Shown: positions 54,666 to 63,207, counted from the first letter of the stretch. The stretch: DNA of 64,000 nucleotides from Roseobacter cerasinus (GCF_009811755.1 NZ_BLIV01000003.1:434001-498000), one strand, 5' to 3'. A program made the numbers and translations. Notes: a model not told the origin generated them from the sequence alone.

Positions 54666-55856
54666 ATGAAAAAGATGCTTCTGGCCTCGACGGCTGCAGC
54701 ACTTGTGGCGAGCTCGGCGCTTGCGGGCGGTCACGCGAAAGAGGTCAAACTTGGTGTTCTGATCGGCTTTACCGGCCCGATTGAATCGCTGGCCGGCCCG
54801 ATGGCGTCCGGTGCTGAGCTGGCCATGCAGGAAGCCACCGACAGCGGCAAGCTGCTGGATGCGGCCAAGGTGATCCCGATGCGGGCAGATACCGGCTGTA
54901 TCGACAACGGCCTGTCCACCTCGAACGGCGAACGGCTGATTGCCGAGGGTGTGCATGGCATCATCGGCGGCGACTGCTCGGGTGTGACCGGTGCGATCTT
55001 GCAGAACGTGGCGATCCCCAATGGCATGGTGATGATTTCACCGTCTGCCACATCGCCAGGCCTCTCGACCGTCGAAGACAACGATCTGTTCTTCCGCACG
55101 GCGCCGTCGGATGCGCGGGAAGGCGAAGTCATGGCCGAGGTGCTGCAGGATCGTGGCGTGACCTCGATCGCTCTGACCTACACCAACAATGACTATGGCA
55201 AGGGTCTGGCCGACGCAATTGAGAGCAATTTCAAGAAGATCGGCGGCGAAGTGACCATCGTGGCGGCGCATGAGGACGGCAAGGCCGACTACTCCGCCGA
55301 GATGGGTGCGCTTGCTTCCGCTGGCGGCGATATTCTCGTGGTCGCGGGGTACCTTGATCAGGGTGGTTTGGGCATTATCAATGCAGCGCTGGACTCCGGC
55401 GCTTTTGAAACCTTCGGCCTGCCCGGTGGCATGATCGGTGACAGCCTGCCCGCCAATGTCGGCTCGGCACTGAACGGCTCTTATGGTCAGATCGCGGGGT
55501 CCGGCGGCGAAGGCATTGAAAAGCTGACCGCGATGGCGGGTGACGCCTTTGACGCCACATCGCCCTACACGCCGGAAAGCTATGATGCGGCGGCGCTCTT
55601 CATGCTGGCCATGCAAGCCGCGGACAGCACTGACCCGGCGGAGTATGGTCCCAAGATCCTCGAGGTGGCCAATGCGCCCGGTGAGAAGATTTATCCTGGG
55701 GAGCTGGGCAAAGCCTTCGACATCCTGCGCGAGGGCGGCGATATCGACTATGTGGGCGCCTCGGCGGTCGAGCTGATCGGCCCTGGCGAGTCGGCCGGAA
55801 CCTACCGCCTGATCGAAGTGAAAGACGGCGAAAACGCCACCATCGGCTTCAAGTAA
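54666..55856 (+). CDS. Branched-chain amino-acid-type ABC transporter substrate-binding protein
   Basis: Periplasmic receptor of the importer encoded downstream. The 396-residue precursor has a Sec signal, MKKMLLASTAAALVASSALA, and the type I periplasmic-binding fold of LivK/UrtA proteins (VKLGVLIGFTGPIESLAGPM; SPSATSPGLSTVEDND; YTNNDYGKGLADAI). The ligand cannot be fixed; leucine/valine, amides or urea are all possible for this class. A GAACG-AGA-CGTTC repeat lies just upstream at 54636-54648. A strong hairpin after the stop separates it from the ATPase genes. Confidence 0.94.
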   Translation: MKKMLLASTAAALVASSALAGGHAKEVKLGVLIGFTGPIESLAGPMASGAELAMQEATDSGKLLDAAKVIPMRADTGCIDNGLSTSNGERLIAEGVHGIIGGDCSGVTGAILQNVAIPNGMVMISPSATSPGLSTVEDNDLFFRTAPSDAREGEVMAEVLQDRGVTSIALTYTNNDYGKGLADAIESNFKKIGGEVTIVAAHEDGKADYSAEMGALASAGGDILVVAGYLDQGGLGIINAALDSGAFETFGLPGGMIGDSLPANVGSALNGSYGQIAGSGGEGIEKLTAMAGDAFDATSPYTPESYDAAALFMLAMQAADSTDPAEYGPKILEVANAPGEKIYPGELGKAFDILREGGDIDYVGASAVELIGPGESAGTYRLIEVKDGENATIGFK

Positions 55857-55877
55857 GCCGTCACGGAACGGCTTGAG

Positions 55878-55904
55878 CAGCCCGGAGCTTTGTGCTCTGG
55901 GCTG
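55878..55904 (+). terminator. Attenuating hairpin between binding protein and transporter genes
   Basis: An 11-base stem, CAGCCCGGAGC with GCTCTGGGCTG (one wobble), and a five-base loop, 21 bases after the binding-protein stop. It lacks a T run. It probably stabilises the upstream message and lowers read-through, so the receptor is made in excess over the pump, a common scheme for ABC importers. Confidence 0.55.
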
Positions 55905-55950
55905 TTCCAATGATACAACACGCGCAAACAGCGCGGATGGGGATTTATGA

Positions 55951-56733
55951 ATGATCGTCGTTGACGACCTTCACAAGCATTTCGGTGGTTTTCATGCCGT
56001 CGATGGCGCGAGCCTTGAGATCGAAAAAGGTATGATCACCGGGTTGATCGGCCCCAACGGTGCCGGAAAAACCACACTTTTCAATGTGATCGCAGGCGTT
56101 CTTGAACCGACCTCGGGCCGTGTGACGATGGATGGCGAAGACATCACCGGCCTGCCGCCGCATACGCTCTTTCACAAGGGGCTGCTGCGCACCTTCCAGA
56201 TCGCGCATGAGTTCTCTTCAATGACCTGCCGCGAGAACCTGATGATGGTACCGGGCTACCAGTCGGGCGAGACGCTTTGGAACACGTGGTTCGGGCGCAG
56301 ACGGATCGCTGATGAGGAGCGCGCGCTGAAAGCCAAGGCGGATGAGGTGCTGGAGTTCCTGACCATCGAGCATCTGGCGGAGCAGAAGGCGGGGCAGATC
56401 TCGGGGGGGCAGAAGAAGCTGCTGGAGCTGGGTCGCACGATGATGGTGGACGCCAAGATCGTCTTTCTGGATGAGGTCGGTGCGGGTGTGAACCGCACCC
56501 TGCTCAACACCATCGGCGACGCGATTATCCGCCTGAACCAGAACCGTGGCTATACGTTCGTGGTGATCGAGCATGACATGGATTTCATCGGGCGACTTTG
56601 CGATCCGGTCATCTGCATGGCAGAGGGTAAGGTGCTGGCCGAAGGAACGCTGGATGAGATCAAGGCCAATGAACAGGTGATCGAGGCGTATTTGGGTACC
56701 GGGCTCAAGAACAAGGATAAGGTGGGCGCGTGA
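55951..56733 (+). CDS. livG: ABC transporter ATP-binding protein LivG type
   Basis: First ATPase of the branched-chain-type importer. The 260 residues have Walker A GPNGAGKTT, the long LivG loop with RTFQIAHEFSSMTCRENLMM, signature ISGGQKKLLELGR, Walker B IVFLDEVGAGVN and switch His in VIEHDMDFIG. The Walker B residue after LDE is V and not P, a small departure from the consensus DEP. It follows the hairpin by 46 bases and precedes the repeat element that leads into livF. Confidence 0.93.
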   Translation: MIVVDDLHKHFGGFHAVDGASLEIEKGMITGLIGPNGAGKTTLFNVIAGVLEPTSGRVTMDGEDITGLPPHTLFHKGLLRTFQIAHEFSSMTCRENLMMVPGYQSGETLWNTWFGRRRIADEERALKAKADEVLEFLTIEHLAEQKAGQISGGQKKLLELGRTMMVDAKIVFLDEVGAGVNRTLLNTIGDAIIRLNQNRGYTFVVIEHDMDFIGRLCDPVICMAEGKVLAEGTLDEIKANEQVIEAYLGTGLKNKDKVGA

Positions 56734-56747
56734 GTGTTGATGTGACA

Positions 56748-56846
56748 GGGGGCTCCGCCCCGTTCGGCCCTCAACCTGTCCACTGGACAGGTTGCCGCTG
56801 GCGCGGTCCGGGCCTCCCCCCCCGGAGTATTTGTGGAAGAATGAAG
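56748..56846 (+). repeat. Dispersed intergenic element, copy 2, with a 23-base palindrome
   Basis: A GC hairpin, GGGGGCTCCGCCCC (56748-56761), a perfect 11-base palindrome around one C (56772-56794, arms CAACCTGTCCA and TGGACAGGTTG), and the core CCCCCGGAGTATTTGTGG plus AAGAATGAAG (56819-56846). The core matches copy 1 at 7862-7889 in most positions. The AGAATGAAGG tail lies directly before ATG 56849 and probably supplies the livF ribosome site. Copy 1 lacks the inserted palindrome. Confidence 0.6.
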
Positions 56847-56848
56847 GC

Positions 56849-57673
56849 ATGAGTTCCGATCCCTACTCCGACCGGGGCAATAAGGATCTGTCGCTGGGCA
56901 ATCCGAAGGGTATGGGCACTGCGACACCGGTGACGTCTGGCGGTCGTGCCGCACCCGCGCCCGGTGGGCCGTTTCTGATTGGGGAAGCGATGACCGGCGG
57001 TTATGGGTCGGGGCCGGACATTCTGCATGAGTGTACGATTGCGGTGGATCGCGGTGAGATTGCCGTGATCGTCGGGCCAAATGGCGCGGGCAAGTCGACC
57101 GGGATGAAGGCCGTTTTCGGGATGCTGAACCTGCGGGCCGGGCATGTGCGGTTGGATGGCGAAGACATCACAGCGCTCTCGCCGCAGGATCGGGTGGCCA
57201 AGGGCATGGGCTTTGTGCCGCAGACCTCGAACATCTTCACCTCCATGACCGTGGAGGAGAACCTGGAGATGGGGGCCTTCATCCGCACCGACGATATCCG
57301 GCCTACGATGCAGCAGATTTATGATCTGTTCCCGATCCTGCGCGACAAGCGGTGGCAGGCGGCGGGGGAGCTGTCGGGCGGGCAGCGCCAGCAGGTCGCG
57401 GTTGGGCGGGCGCTGATGACGCAACCAAAGGTCTTGATGCTGGATGAGCCCACGGCGGGGGTGTCGCCGATTGTCATGGATGAGCTTTTCGACCGGATCA
57501 TCGAGGTGGCGCGCACGGGCATCCCGATCCTTATGGTGGAACAGAACGCGCGGCAGGCGCTGGAGATTGCCGACAAGGGCTATGTGCTGGTGCAGGGGCG
57601 GAATGCGTATACGGGGACGGGCAAGGAACTGCTGGCCGACCCCGAGGTACGCAAGTCGTTTCTGGGGGGGTGA
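56849..57673 (+). CDS. livF: ABC transporter ATP-binding protein LivF type
   Basis: Second ATPase of the importer. The 274 residues show Walker A GPNGAGKST, signature ELSGGQRQQVAVGRAL, Walker B VLMLDEPTAGVSP and switch residue in VEQNARQALEI. The N-terminus carries about 45 extra residues (Ser, Asp, Gly and Pro-rich) before the ABC core, absent in typical LivF. ATG 56849 is used because it follows the GAAGG of the repeat element. An upstream frame reads through the repeat. Its stop overlaps the GTG of the next gene's alternative start. Confidence 0.92.
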   Translation: MSSDPYSDRGNKDLSLGNPKGMGTATPVTSGGRAAPAPGGPFLIGEAMTGGYGSGPDILHECTIAVDRGEIAVIVGPNGAGKSTGMKAVFGMLNLRAGHVRLDGEDITALSPQDRVAKGMGFVPQTSNIFTSMTVEENLEMGAFIRTDDIRPTMQQIYDLFPILRDKRWQAAGELSGGQRQQVAVGRALMTQPKVLMLDEPTAGVSPIVMDELFDRIIEVARTGIPILMVEQNARQALEIADKGYVLVQGRNAYTGTGKELLADPEVRKSFLGG

Positions 57674-57675
57674 GG

Positions 57676-58110
57676 ATGTCCGACCTAAGTTCCTTACTCA
57701 TTGTGTCGATGGTCGGTGCTTGCGTCGCAACGCAAACAATGGCTGCTTCTTGCTTGCTAAAACCAACCTGCTCGCCAGGCATCGCTTGTGAAGATAGCGA
57801 GGCGTTGTTGGAATGGGCGGTCGACGCGCCACAAGAAATCAAACTGGATGGTGTTTCGTTCGCGGTACAGCGGATCACAGAAGACATGATCATCGATACA
57901 ATCAATTCTATTGACACGACTTGGCAGGTCATCTCTAGGGGGCCAGCTTTGCTGATAAAAGAGCGGGGGTACGTGGGGTCGATATCTCCGACCGATCATC
58001 GGGGAGCCATCACTGTGAGCCTATTCAGAACACCTACCAAGTATGTGAGTTACGCTGATGCCGTAGCGCGTCGTCGCACCTTAAGCGGTGTGTGTGAAGG
58101 GCTTTTCTAG
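57676..58110 (+). CDS. Secreted protein of unknown family inserted in the liv operon
   Basis: A 144-residue protein with a plausible signal peptide (MSDLSSLLIVSMVGACVATQ..., cleavage near TMA-AS) and five Cys residues in the predicted mature part, so probably periplasmic with disulfides. I recognise no domain. Its base composition is clearly lower in GC than the livF and livH genes around it, with AT-ending codons frequent. It starts three bases after the livF stop and its TAG overlaps the GTG of livH, so it is seamlessly inside the operon. The compositional difference suggests acquisition by transfer into an existing operon. Confidence 0.7.
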   Translation: MSDLSSLLIVSMVGACVATQTMAASCLLKPTCSPGIACEDSEALLEWAVDAPQEIKLDGVSFAVQRITEDMIIDTINSIDTTWQVISRGPALLIKERGYVGSISPTDHRGAITVSLFRTPTKYVSYADAVARRRTLSGVCEGLF

Positions 58111-59120
58111 TGGACTTTCTCAACGCCTTCATTGCCCTCTCAAACTTCGTGATCATTCCCGCTGTAGCTTATGGCTCGCAGCTGGCGCTGGGGGCGTTGG
58201 GGGTCACGTTGATCTATGGTATCTTGCGGTTCTCGAACTTCGCCCATGGGGACACGATGGCCTTCGGGGCGATGGTGACCGTGCTGATGACCTGGTTCTT
58301 TCAGGCGCAGGGGGTGAGCCTGGGGCCGCTGCCGACGGCTCTGCTCGCCCTGCCCTTTGGCATCCTGGGCTGCATGCTGCTGGTGCTGGTCACGGACCGC
58401 GCTGTGTACCGGTTCTACCGCGCGCAGAAGGCCAAGCCGGTGATTTTCGTGATCGTGAGCCTTGGGGTCACCTTCATTCTCAACGGGATCGTGCGCTTCA
58501 TCATCGGGCCGGATGATCAGCGATTTCTGGACGGTGAGCGCTTTATCATCTCCGCGCGGACCTTCCGCGAGATGACCGGGCTACGCGAGGGGTTGGCGTT
58601 CAAGACGACGCAAGGCATCACCATTGTCACGGCGGTGGTCGTCGTCGCCCTGCTCTTCTGGTTTTTGAATCGCACGCGCACGGGCAAGTCGATGCGGGCC
58701 TATTCGGACAATGAGGATCTGGCACTGCTATCGGGGATCAACCCTGAGCGGGTGGTGATGGTCACCTGGCTGATCGTGGCGGCGCTGGCGACGACAGCGG
58801 GCGTGCTTTACGGGCTCGACAAGAGCTTCAAGCCCTTCACCTATTTCCAACTGCTGCTGCCGATTTTTGCCAGCGCTATCGTCGGCGGGCTGGGCAACCC
58901 GCTGGGGGCCATTGCGGGCGGCTTTGTCATTGCCTTTTCGGAGGTCACCGTCACCTATGCCTGGAAGAAGGTGGTGACCTATATCGTGCCGGAGGAGGTG
59001 GCGCCAAGCGGACTGCTGCAACTGCTCTCAACCGACTACAAATTTGCGGTGAGCTTCCTCATTCTGCTCATCGTGCTGCTCTTCAAGCCCACGGGGCTGT
59101 TCAAGGGGAAAGCGGTATGA
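58110..59120 (+). CDS. livH: Branched-chain amino-acid-type ABC permease LivH
   Basis: First membrane subunit. The 336 residues contain about eight helices with the family opening GALGVTLIYGILRFSNFAHGD. The coupling-loop region AYSDNEDLALLSGINPERV contacts the ATPases. GGLGNPLGAIAGGFVIAFSE in the C-terminal half is typical. The start is GTG 58110, overlapping the TAG of the preceding secreted protein by one base. It overlaps livM by four bases. Confidence 0.94.
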   Translation: MDFLNAFIALSNFVIIPAVAYGSQLALGALGVTLIYGILRFSNFAHGDTMAFGAMVTVLMTWFFQAQGVSLGPLPTALLALPFGILGCMLLVLVTDRAVYRFYRAQKAKPVIFVIVSLGVTFILNGIVRFIIGPDDQRFLDGERFIISARTFREMTGLREGLAFKTTQGITIVTAVVVVALLFWFLNRTRTGKSMRAYSDNEDLALLSGINPERVVMVTWLIVAALATTAGVLYGLDKSFKPFTYFQLLLPIFASAIVGGLGNPLGAIAGGFVIAFSEVTVTYAWKKVVTYIVPEEVAPSGLLQLLSTDYKFAVSFLILLIVLLFKPTGLFKGKAV

Positions 59121-60433
59121 GCCCGACGGTCAAGAACACCATGCTCTTTGCGATTGTGGCGCTGCTGATCGCCTTGGTCGGTTTCATGCAGAGCTGGAAC
59201 TCGGCGCTGGTGATCGTGAACATGGGGCTGATTTCGGCGATCATGGCCCTTGGCGTGAACCTGCAGTGGGGGTTCGCGGGGCTGTTCAACGTAGGGATCA
59301 TGGGGTTTGTGGCGCTTGGCGGGCTGGCGGCGGTGCTTGTGGGCATGCCCGCGACGCCGGGGGCCTTCGAGGCCGGGGGCTGGACGATCCTTGGGGCGTT
59401 CGGCTTTGCAGTCGTTGCGATTTTTGCCGTGGTGTTCGTGCGGGCGCGGATGGCGCCGGGGCTGGCGCGCAAGCTTGTCGTGCTTGGGATGCTGGTGGCC
59501 GGGTTCTTCGTCTATCGCGCGCTCTTTGATCCGGGTGTGGAGTCGGTGGAGGCGATCAATCCGGCGTCCACCGGATATCTCGGTGGGCTCGGATTTGATG
59601 AAGGGCTCTGGGTCACGCTGGCCTGGCCGGTGGGCGGGCTTTTTGCCGCCGCTGCGGCCTGGGTGATCGGGAAGACGGCGCTGGGGCTGCGGTCCGATTA
59701 TCTGGCGATTGCAACGCTGGGCATTGCCGAGATCATCATCGCGGTGCTGAAGAACGAGGACTGGCTGTCGCGCGGGGTGAAGAACGTGATCGGCATGCCC
59801 CGGCCGACGCCGTTTGAGATCGAGCTGCAGAACGATCCGGCGTTTGTGGAGCGGGCGGCCGGGCTGGGGTTTACGGCGGTGGAGGCATCGACGCTTTACG
59901 TGAAGCTGCTCTATGCAGGGCTGTTTCTGATTGTGCTGCTGATCCTGCTGTGGATGGCGCAGCGGGCGCTCAACAGCCCCTGGGGCCGGATGATGCGGGC
60001 TATTCGCGACAATGAGGTGGCGGCAGAGGCCATGGGCAAGGATGTCACGGCCCGTCATCTGCAGATCTTCGTGCTGGGTTCGGCCATTTGCGGGATCGCA
60101 GGCGCGATGATGACAACGCTCGACGGGCAGCTGACGCCTGGGACATATCAGCCACTGCGGTTCACATTTCTGGTCTGGGTGATGGTAATCGTGGGCGGCT
60201 CGGGCAACAACTTCGGAGCTGTGCTGGGCGGGTTCCTGATCTGGTTCCTCTGGGTTCAGGTGGAGCCGATGGGGCTGTGGCTGATGGAGCTGATCACCTC
60301 TGGCATGGCCGATGGCTCGCCGCTGAAGGCGCATCTGATCGAGAGTGCCGCGCATATGCGGCTCTTCACGATGGGGCTGGTGCTACTGCTGGTGCTGCGG
60401 TTCAGTCCAAGGGGGTTGATCCCGGAGAGGTAG
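59117..60433 (+). CDS. livM: Branched-chain amino-acid-type ABC permease LivM
   Basis: Second membrane subunit. The 438 residues carry about ten helices, with GVNLQWGFAGLFNVGIMGFVALGG in the first half. The coupling loop is AIRDNEVAAEAMGKDVTARH, and the second half has MVIVGGSGNNFGAVLGG. The extra length compared with short LivM proteins comes from a periplasmic insertion around residues 130-165 and another near 220-255. It ends the operon; no terminator with a T run is visible in the next 60 bases. Confidence 0.93.
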   Translation: MSPTVKNTMLFAIVALLIALVGFMQSWNSALVIVNMGLISAIMALGVNLQWGFAGLFNVGIMGFVALGGLAAVLVGMPATPGAFEAGGWTILGAFGFAVVAIFAVVFVRARMAPGLARKLVVLGMLVAGFFVYRALFDPGVESVEAINPASTGYLGGLGFDEGLWVTLAWPVGGLFAAAAAWVIGKTALGLRSDYLAIATLGIAEIIIAVLKNEDWLSRGVKNVIGMPRPTPFEIELQNDPAFVERAAGLGFTAVEASTLYVKLLYAGLFLIVLLILLWMAQRALNSPWGRMMRAIRDNEVAAEAMGKDVTARHLQIFVLGSAICGIAGAMMTTLDGQLTPGTYQPLRFTFLVWVMVIVGGSGNNFGAVLGGFLIWFLWVQVEPMGLWLMELITSGMADGSPLKAHLIESAAHMRLFTMGLVLLLVLRFSPRGLIPER

Positions 60434-60492
60434 ACTGTCTCTTAAATCTTGCGGAAAAACTCACCCACCGCTCTTGACGAAAGACAACTCGT

Positions 60493-60696
60493 TTATTCCT
60501 GCTTCCGAAAAGCCTCTTCGACTGCAATCGGAACAAAGACCGGCCAATACAATAAAACAACGCCGTTGATGATGGCAGCCCAAAGGTAGTCAAACCGAAA
60601 TCCAACCACAAAAATGGAGATAATAGCTGGCGAAGCATATCCGAGCAAGAAGAAAAGCAAGCCTTGCTTGAAGATCTTAATTCGAGTTTTCTTCAT
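60493..60696 (-). CDS. Small two-helix membrane protein
   Basis: A 67-residue protein starting MKKTRIKIFKQG, then two hydrophobic stretches (LLFFLLGYASPAIISIFVVG and LWAAIINGVVLLYWPVFVPI), ending in a charged tail, EEAFRKQE. GAGGA lies eight bases before the start. The gene is AT-richer than the window and begins an 800-base pocket (60434-61237) of unusual composition. It is convergent with livM. No family recognised. Confidence 0.55.
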   Translation of the reverse strand: MKKTRIKIFKQGLLFFLLGYASPAIISIFVVGFRFDYLWAAIINGVVLLYWPVFVPIAVEEAFRKQE

Positions 60697-60817
60697 CCTG
60701 CATCCTCAGGGCGGAACAGACATACTCTGTGATATATGGCGGAATGCACTGAATTGCTTTGAACAACTGGGCTGCAGAGCGATGTAATTCTTTGTGGTAT
60801 TGAGTAGAGTCGAGAGC

Positions 60818-61000
60818 GTGAAGCATAAAAACAACCGTTGGCTTCAGTTGGTGCTTTGGCTAGTGACTGTTGTTATTGCACTGAATGATCACATCAACGG
60901 TATGGACAGCGGCCCTGGTGTTCGCGCTGTCAAAGCCTACGCCTCGGTTGGTTGGATTTATGTGGGTTATTTGTTTGTGAAGTTTAACAGAATTGGGTGA
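60818..61000 (+). CDS. Possible small membrane protein
   Basis: From GTG 60818 the frame reads VKHKNNRWLQLVLWLVTVVI, then ALNDHINGMDSGPG, and ends with YASVGWIYVGYLFVKFNRIG: two hydrophobic helices joined by a polar loop, 60 residues. A GTG at 60794 would add eight more residues. The ribosome site is poor in both cases. It is divergent from the small membrane protein at 60493 and, like it, AT-rich. It could be a degenerate gene. Confidence 0.35.
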   Translation: MKHKNNRWLQLVLWLVTVVIALNDHINGMDSGPGVRAVKAYASVGWIYVGYLFVKFNRIG

Positions 61001-61237
61001 CGCACGATAGCGACGTCCGTATGTGCTGCCAAGTGATATAGCCTGCCGCAAAAATGCCTATTCGTTCGCGTGAACCGTATCATTCTCGCGCTTTATGCAG
61101 CGCGCCCAGATATCCGCCGCGCTGCACCACGGTTTTTTGCGCACGCGCATAAGACATTTCGCTTTGCGCAGCTAGCATAAAAACTCCATGACCGAGTCGG
61201 GCTCAAAGCCGAAGCAGACGACACCCGCCTTCAAGGC
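61001..61237. other. Gene-free AT-rich stretch with an inverted repeat
   Basis: No coding frame is supported. A perfect 8-base inverted repeat, GCAGCGCG and CGCGCTGC (61097-61104 and 61118-61125), has a 13-base loop. It is followed seven bases later by a run of six T on plus, so it may end plus-strand transcription from the small gene at 60818. Confidence 0.35.
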
Positions 61238-62785
61238 TCACCGCCCCTTGAACAACCCGCCCAGAATACCCCTCACGAGGCGGCGGCCGGTGGTGCCGGA
61301 GAGCTCTTTGATCACGGCGTTCGCGAGGGCGCCGCCGAGGCTTTGGGGCTGGCGGCGGCTGGCGCGGGAGGTGGAGCGGGCGACACGGGTGCCGGAGTAG
61401 CGGCGGGCGGCGCTGAATTCGCGGGCGAGTGGGGAGGCGTCTTCCTCGGCTGCCTCTTCGGCTTTGGCAGCTTCCTGCGCGGCCTGATCGGCGCGGCTTT
61501 TCAGGATTTCGAAGGCGGATTTGCGATCGACGGGATCATCGTATTTTCCGGCCATCTCGGAGGCGACCATCACTTGGGCGCGCTCGGCCTTGGAGATCGG
61601 CCCCAGCTGTGAGGACGGCGGGCGGATCAGCGTGCGTTCGACCACGCCCGGCACGCCTTTTTTCTGCAGCATGGACGTAACCGCCTCGCCCACGCCGACC
61701 TCGCGGATGGCTTCTTCGGTGTCGAAAGCGGGGTTCTCGCGGTAGGTCTCGGCGGCCAGGCGCAGCTCCTTTTTGTCCTTCGCGGTGAAGGCGCGCAGGG
61801 CGTGCTGGATGCGGTTGCCGAGCTGGCCCAGGATGTCTTCGGGCACATCCGCGGGGTTCTGTGTGATGAAATAGACGCCCACGCCCTTGGAGCGGATCAG
61901 CCGCGCGACCTGCTCTACCTTGTCGACCAGCGCTTTGGGGGCGTCGTCGAAGAGCAGATGCGCCTCGTCGAAGAAGAAGACCAGTTTGGGTTTGTCGGGG
62001 TCGCCCACCTCGGGCAGCTCCTCGAAGAGCTCGGAGAGCAGCCAGAGCAGGAAGGTGGCGTAGAGGCCGGGCGCACCCATCAGCTTGTCGGCAGCGAGGA
62101 TGTTGATCTGGCCCTTGCCGTCGGTGCCCGTGCGCATGAGATCGCTGAGCGCCAGCGCAGGCTCGCCGAAGAGCCCGGCGACGCCCTGGTTCTCCAGCAC
62201 CAGCAGACGGCGCTGGATCGCGCCGATGGAGGCCGAGGAGACATTGCCATAGCGCAAGGACAGCTCCTTGGCGTTTTCACCGATCCAGACCAGCAGCGAT
62301 TGCAGGTCTTTCAGGTCCAGGAGCGGCAGCCCCTCTTCATCCGCGAGGCGAAAGGCGATGTTGAGGATGCCCTCCTGTGCCTCGGTCAACTCCAGCAGGC
62401 GGGCAAGCAGCAACGGGCCCATCTCGGAGATCGTCGTGCGGACCGGGTGGCCCTGATCGCCAAAGAGATCCCAGAAGGTCACGGGGAAGGCCTCGTAGAT
62501 ATAGTCGGTGAAGCCGATTTTCGTTGCACGCTCCGTGAAGGGCCCATGCAGTTTGTGCGCCGGGCTGCCCGCCTTGGCGAGGCCCGAGAGATCCCCCTTC
62601 ACATCCGACAGAAACACGGGCACCCCGGCCTTGGAAAACCCTTCCGCCAGAATTTGTAAGGTGACGGTCTTGCCCGTGCCTGTGGCGCCCGCGATCAGCC
62701 CGTGCCGGTTCGCATAGCCCAGCGACAGATGTTGTTGCGTGCCATAGTCTGCGCCGCCGCCGCCGATAAAGATCCCCGATGCCAT
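61238..62785 (-). CDS. HerA-like ATPase (DUF853)
   Basis: A 515-residue cytoplasmic P-loop ATPase of the FtsK/HerA superfamily, DUF853 branch. The family opening [13 protein letters not shown] is followed by Walker A GATGTGKT at 33-40. [14 protein letters not shown] and the Walker [14 protein letters not shown] follow, with arginine-finger-like [20 protein letters not shown]. The C-terminal 80 residues, after [17 protein letters not shown], are low-complexity Ala/Glu then basic. HerA proteins are hexameric DNA translocases, but the DUF853 branch has no settled role. No NurA nuclease gene is adjacent. Confidence 0.92.
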   Translation of the reverse strand: MASGIFIGGGGADYGTQQHLSLGYANRHGLIAGATGTGKTVTLQILAEGFSKAGVPVFLSDVKGDLSGLAKAGSPAHKLHGPFTERATKIGFTDYIYEAFPVTFWDLFGDQGHPVRTTISEMGPLLLARLLELTEAQEGILNIAFRLADEEGLPLLDLKDLQSLLVWIGENAKELSLRYGNVSSASIGAIQRRLLVLENQGVAGLFGEPALALSDLMRTGTDGKGQINILAADKLMGAPGLYATFLLWLLSELFEELPEVGDPDKPKLVFFFDEAHLLFDDAPKALVDKVEQVARLIRSKGVGVYFITQNPADVPEDILGQLGNRIQHALRAFTAKDKKELRLAAETYRENPAFDTEEAIREVGVGEAVTSMLQKKGVPGVVERTLIRPPSSQLGPISKAERAQVMVASEMAGKYDDPVDRKSAFEILKSRADQAAQEAAKAEEAAEEDASPLAREFSAARRYSGTRVARSTSRASRRQPQSLGGALANAVIKELSGTTGRRLVRGILGGLFKGR

Positions 62786-62857
62786 GCGCTAGCCCCCTGC
62801 CCCGTTTTGCCTCGTGTTGCGCACAGGATGTTAACCTTTGTCCCGCATAGTCAAGCT

Positions 62858-62941
62858 GTTCGGCTGGTCTACATGTCCTTTCCAGACCCGAACATCCTCC
62901 CTGTCAGACTGGCCGTGCCGTTCATCGGTACGGCCTTTTTT
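62858..62941 (+). ncRNA. Candidate small RNA with orphan intrinsic terminator
   Basis: An intrinsic terminator stands at 62911-62941: a 10-base stem, GGCCGTGCCG with CGGTACGGCC (one wobble), loop TTCAT, then six T. No plus-strand gene precedes it; the gene to the left is on minus. Just upstream, GTTCG and GGTCT (62858-62870, with a GCT bulge) pair with AGACC and CGAAC (62884-62893) to form another hairpin. Between the two stems lies a pyrimidine-rich ATCCTCCCTGTC, which could pair with ribosome-binding sites. I could not place a convincing promoter, so the 5' end is uncertain. Confidence 0.4.
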
Positions 62942-62992
62942 CGAAAGCTCAGGTTGCCCATGTAAGCGGTCTCATTTTCTGCGAGTTTTCGG

Positions 62993-63021
62993 TTGACGCG
63001 CAGGACCGCGTTTCGTAGCCT
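62993..63021 (+). promoter_or_regulatory. Candidate sigma70-type promoter
   Basis: TTGACG at 62993-62998, a 17-base spacer and TAGCCT at 63016-63021. The -35 box matches the consensus in five of six positions; the -10 box is weak. Initiation would fall near 63028, just before the structured segment at 63034-63095. Confidence 0.4.
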
Positions 63022-63027
63022 CTGCGT

Positions 63028-63095
63028 CAATAAGTCGGCCAGTCCGACGGGGAGAAAACAATATGGGAAGGGATGCGTTGCGCATCCCTTTTCTT
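63028..63095 (+). ncRNA. Candidate short RNA or attenuated leader of the IalB-family gene
   Basis: After the promoter, GTCGG (63034-63038) pairs with CCGAC (63044-63048). A perfect 10-base stem, AAGGGATGCG with CGCATCCCTT (63068-63090), loop TTG, is followed by TTCTT. Together they would give a 65-70 base two-hairpin RNA ended by the second stem. Alternatively the stem is a transcription attenuator for the gene starting at 63208. Between the stems lies GGGGAGAAAACAATATGG, which looks like a ribosome site and start, so a leader peptide is also possible. Confidence 0.4.
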
Positions 63096-63207
63096 ATTGC
63101 AGGCCCACGGAAAAATGATGACCTGCCGGGCTATTTCCTGCGCATGGGACTGACAGCGCAAAACCCGCATGCTACATCTTCGGCAACTCACCAAATACGG
63201 AGCACAC

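Larger units (their letters stand above)
62786..63207. other. 422-base region without a protein gene
   Basis: No coding frame is convincing on either strand. On plus it holds two hairpin/T-run terminators, each preceded by another stem, and one sigma70-like promoter. I read it as one or two short non-coding transcripts or a long leader for the IalB-family gene; the parts are listed separately. Confidence 0.5.

Noticed and set aside
59036-60355. A 439-codon open frame on minus opposite livM
   Set aside because: Pro/His/Arg-rich low-complexity shadow; livM on plus has clear permease motifs.
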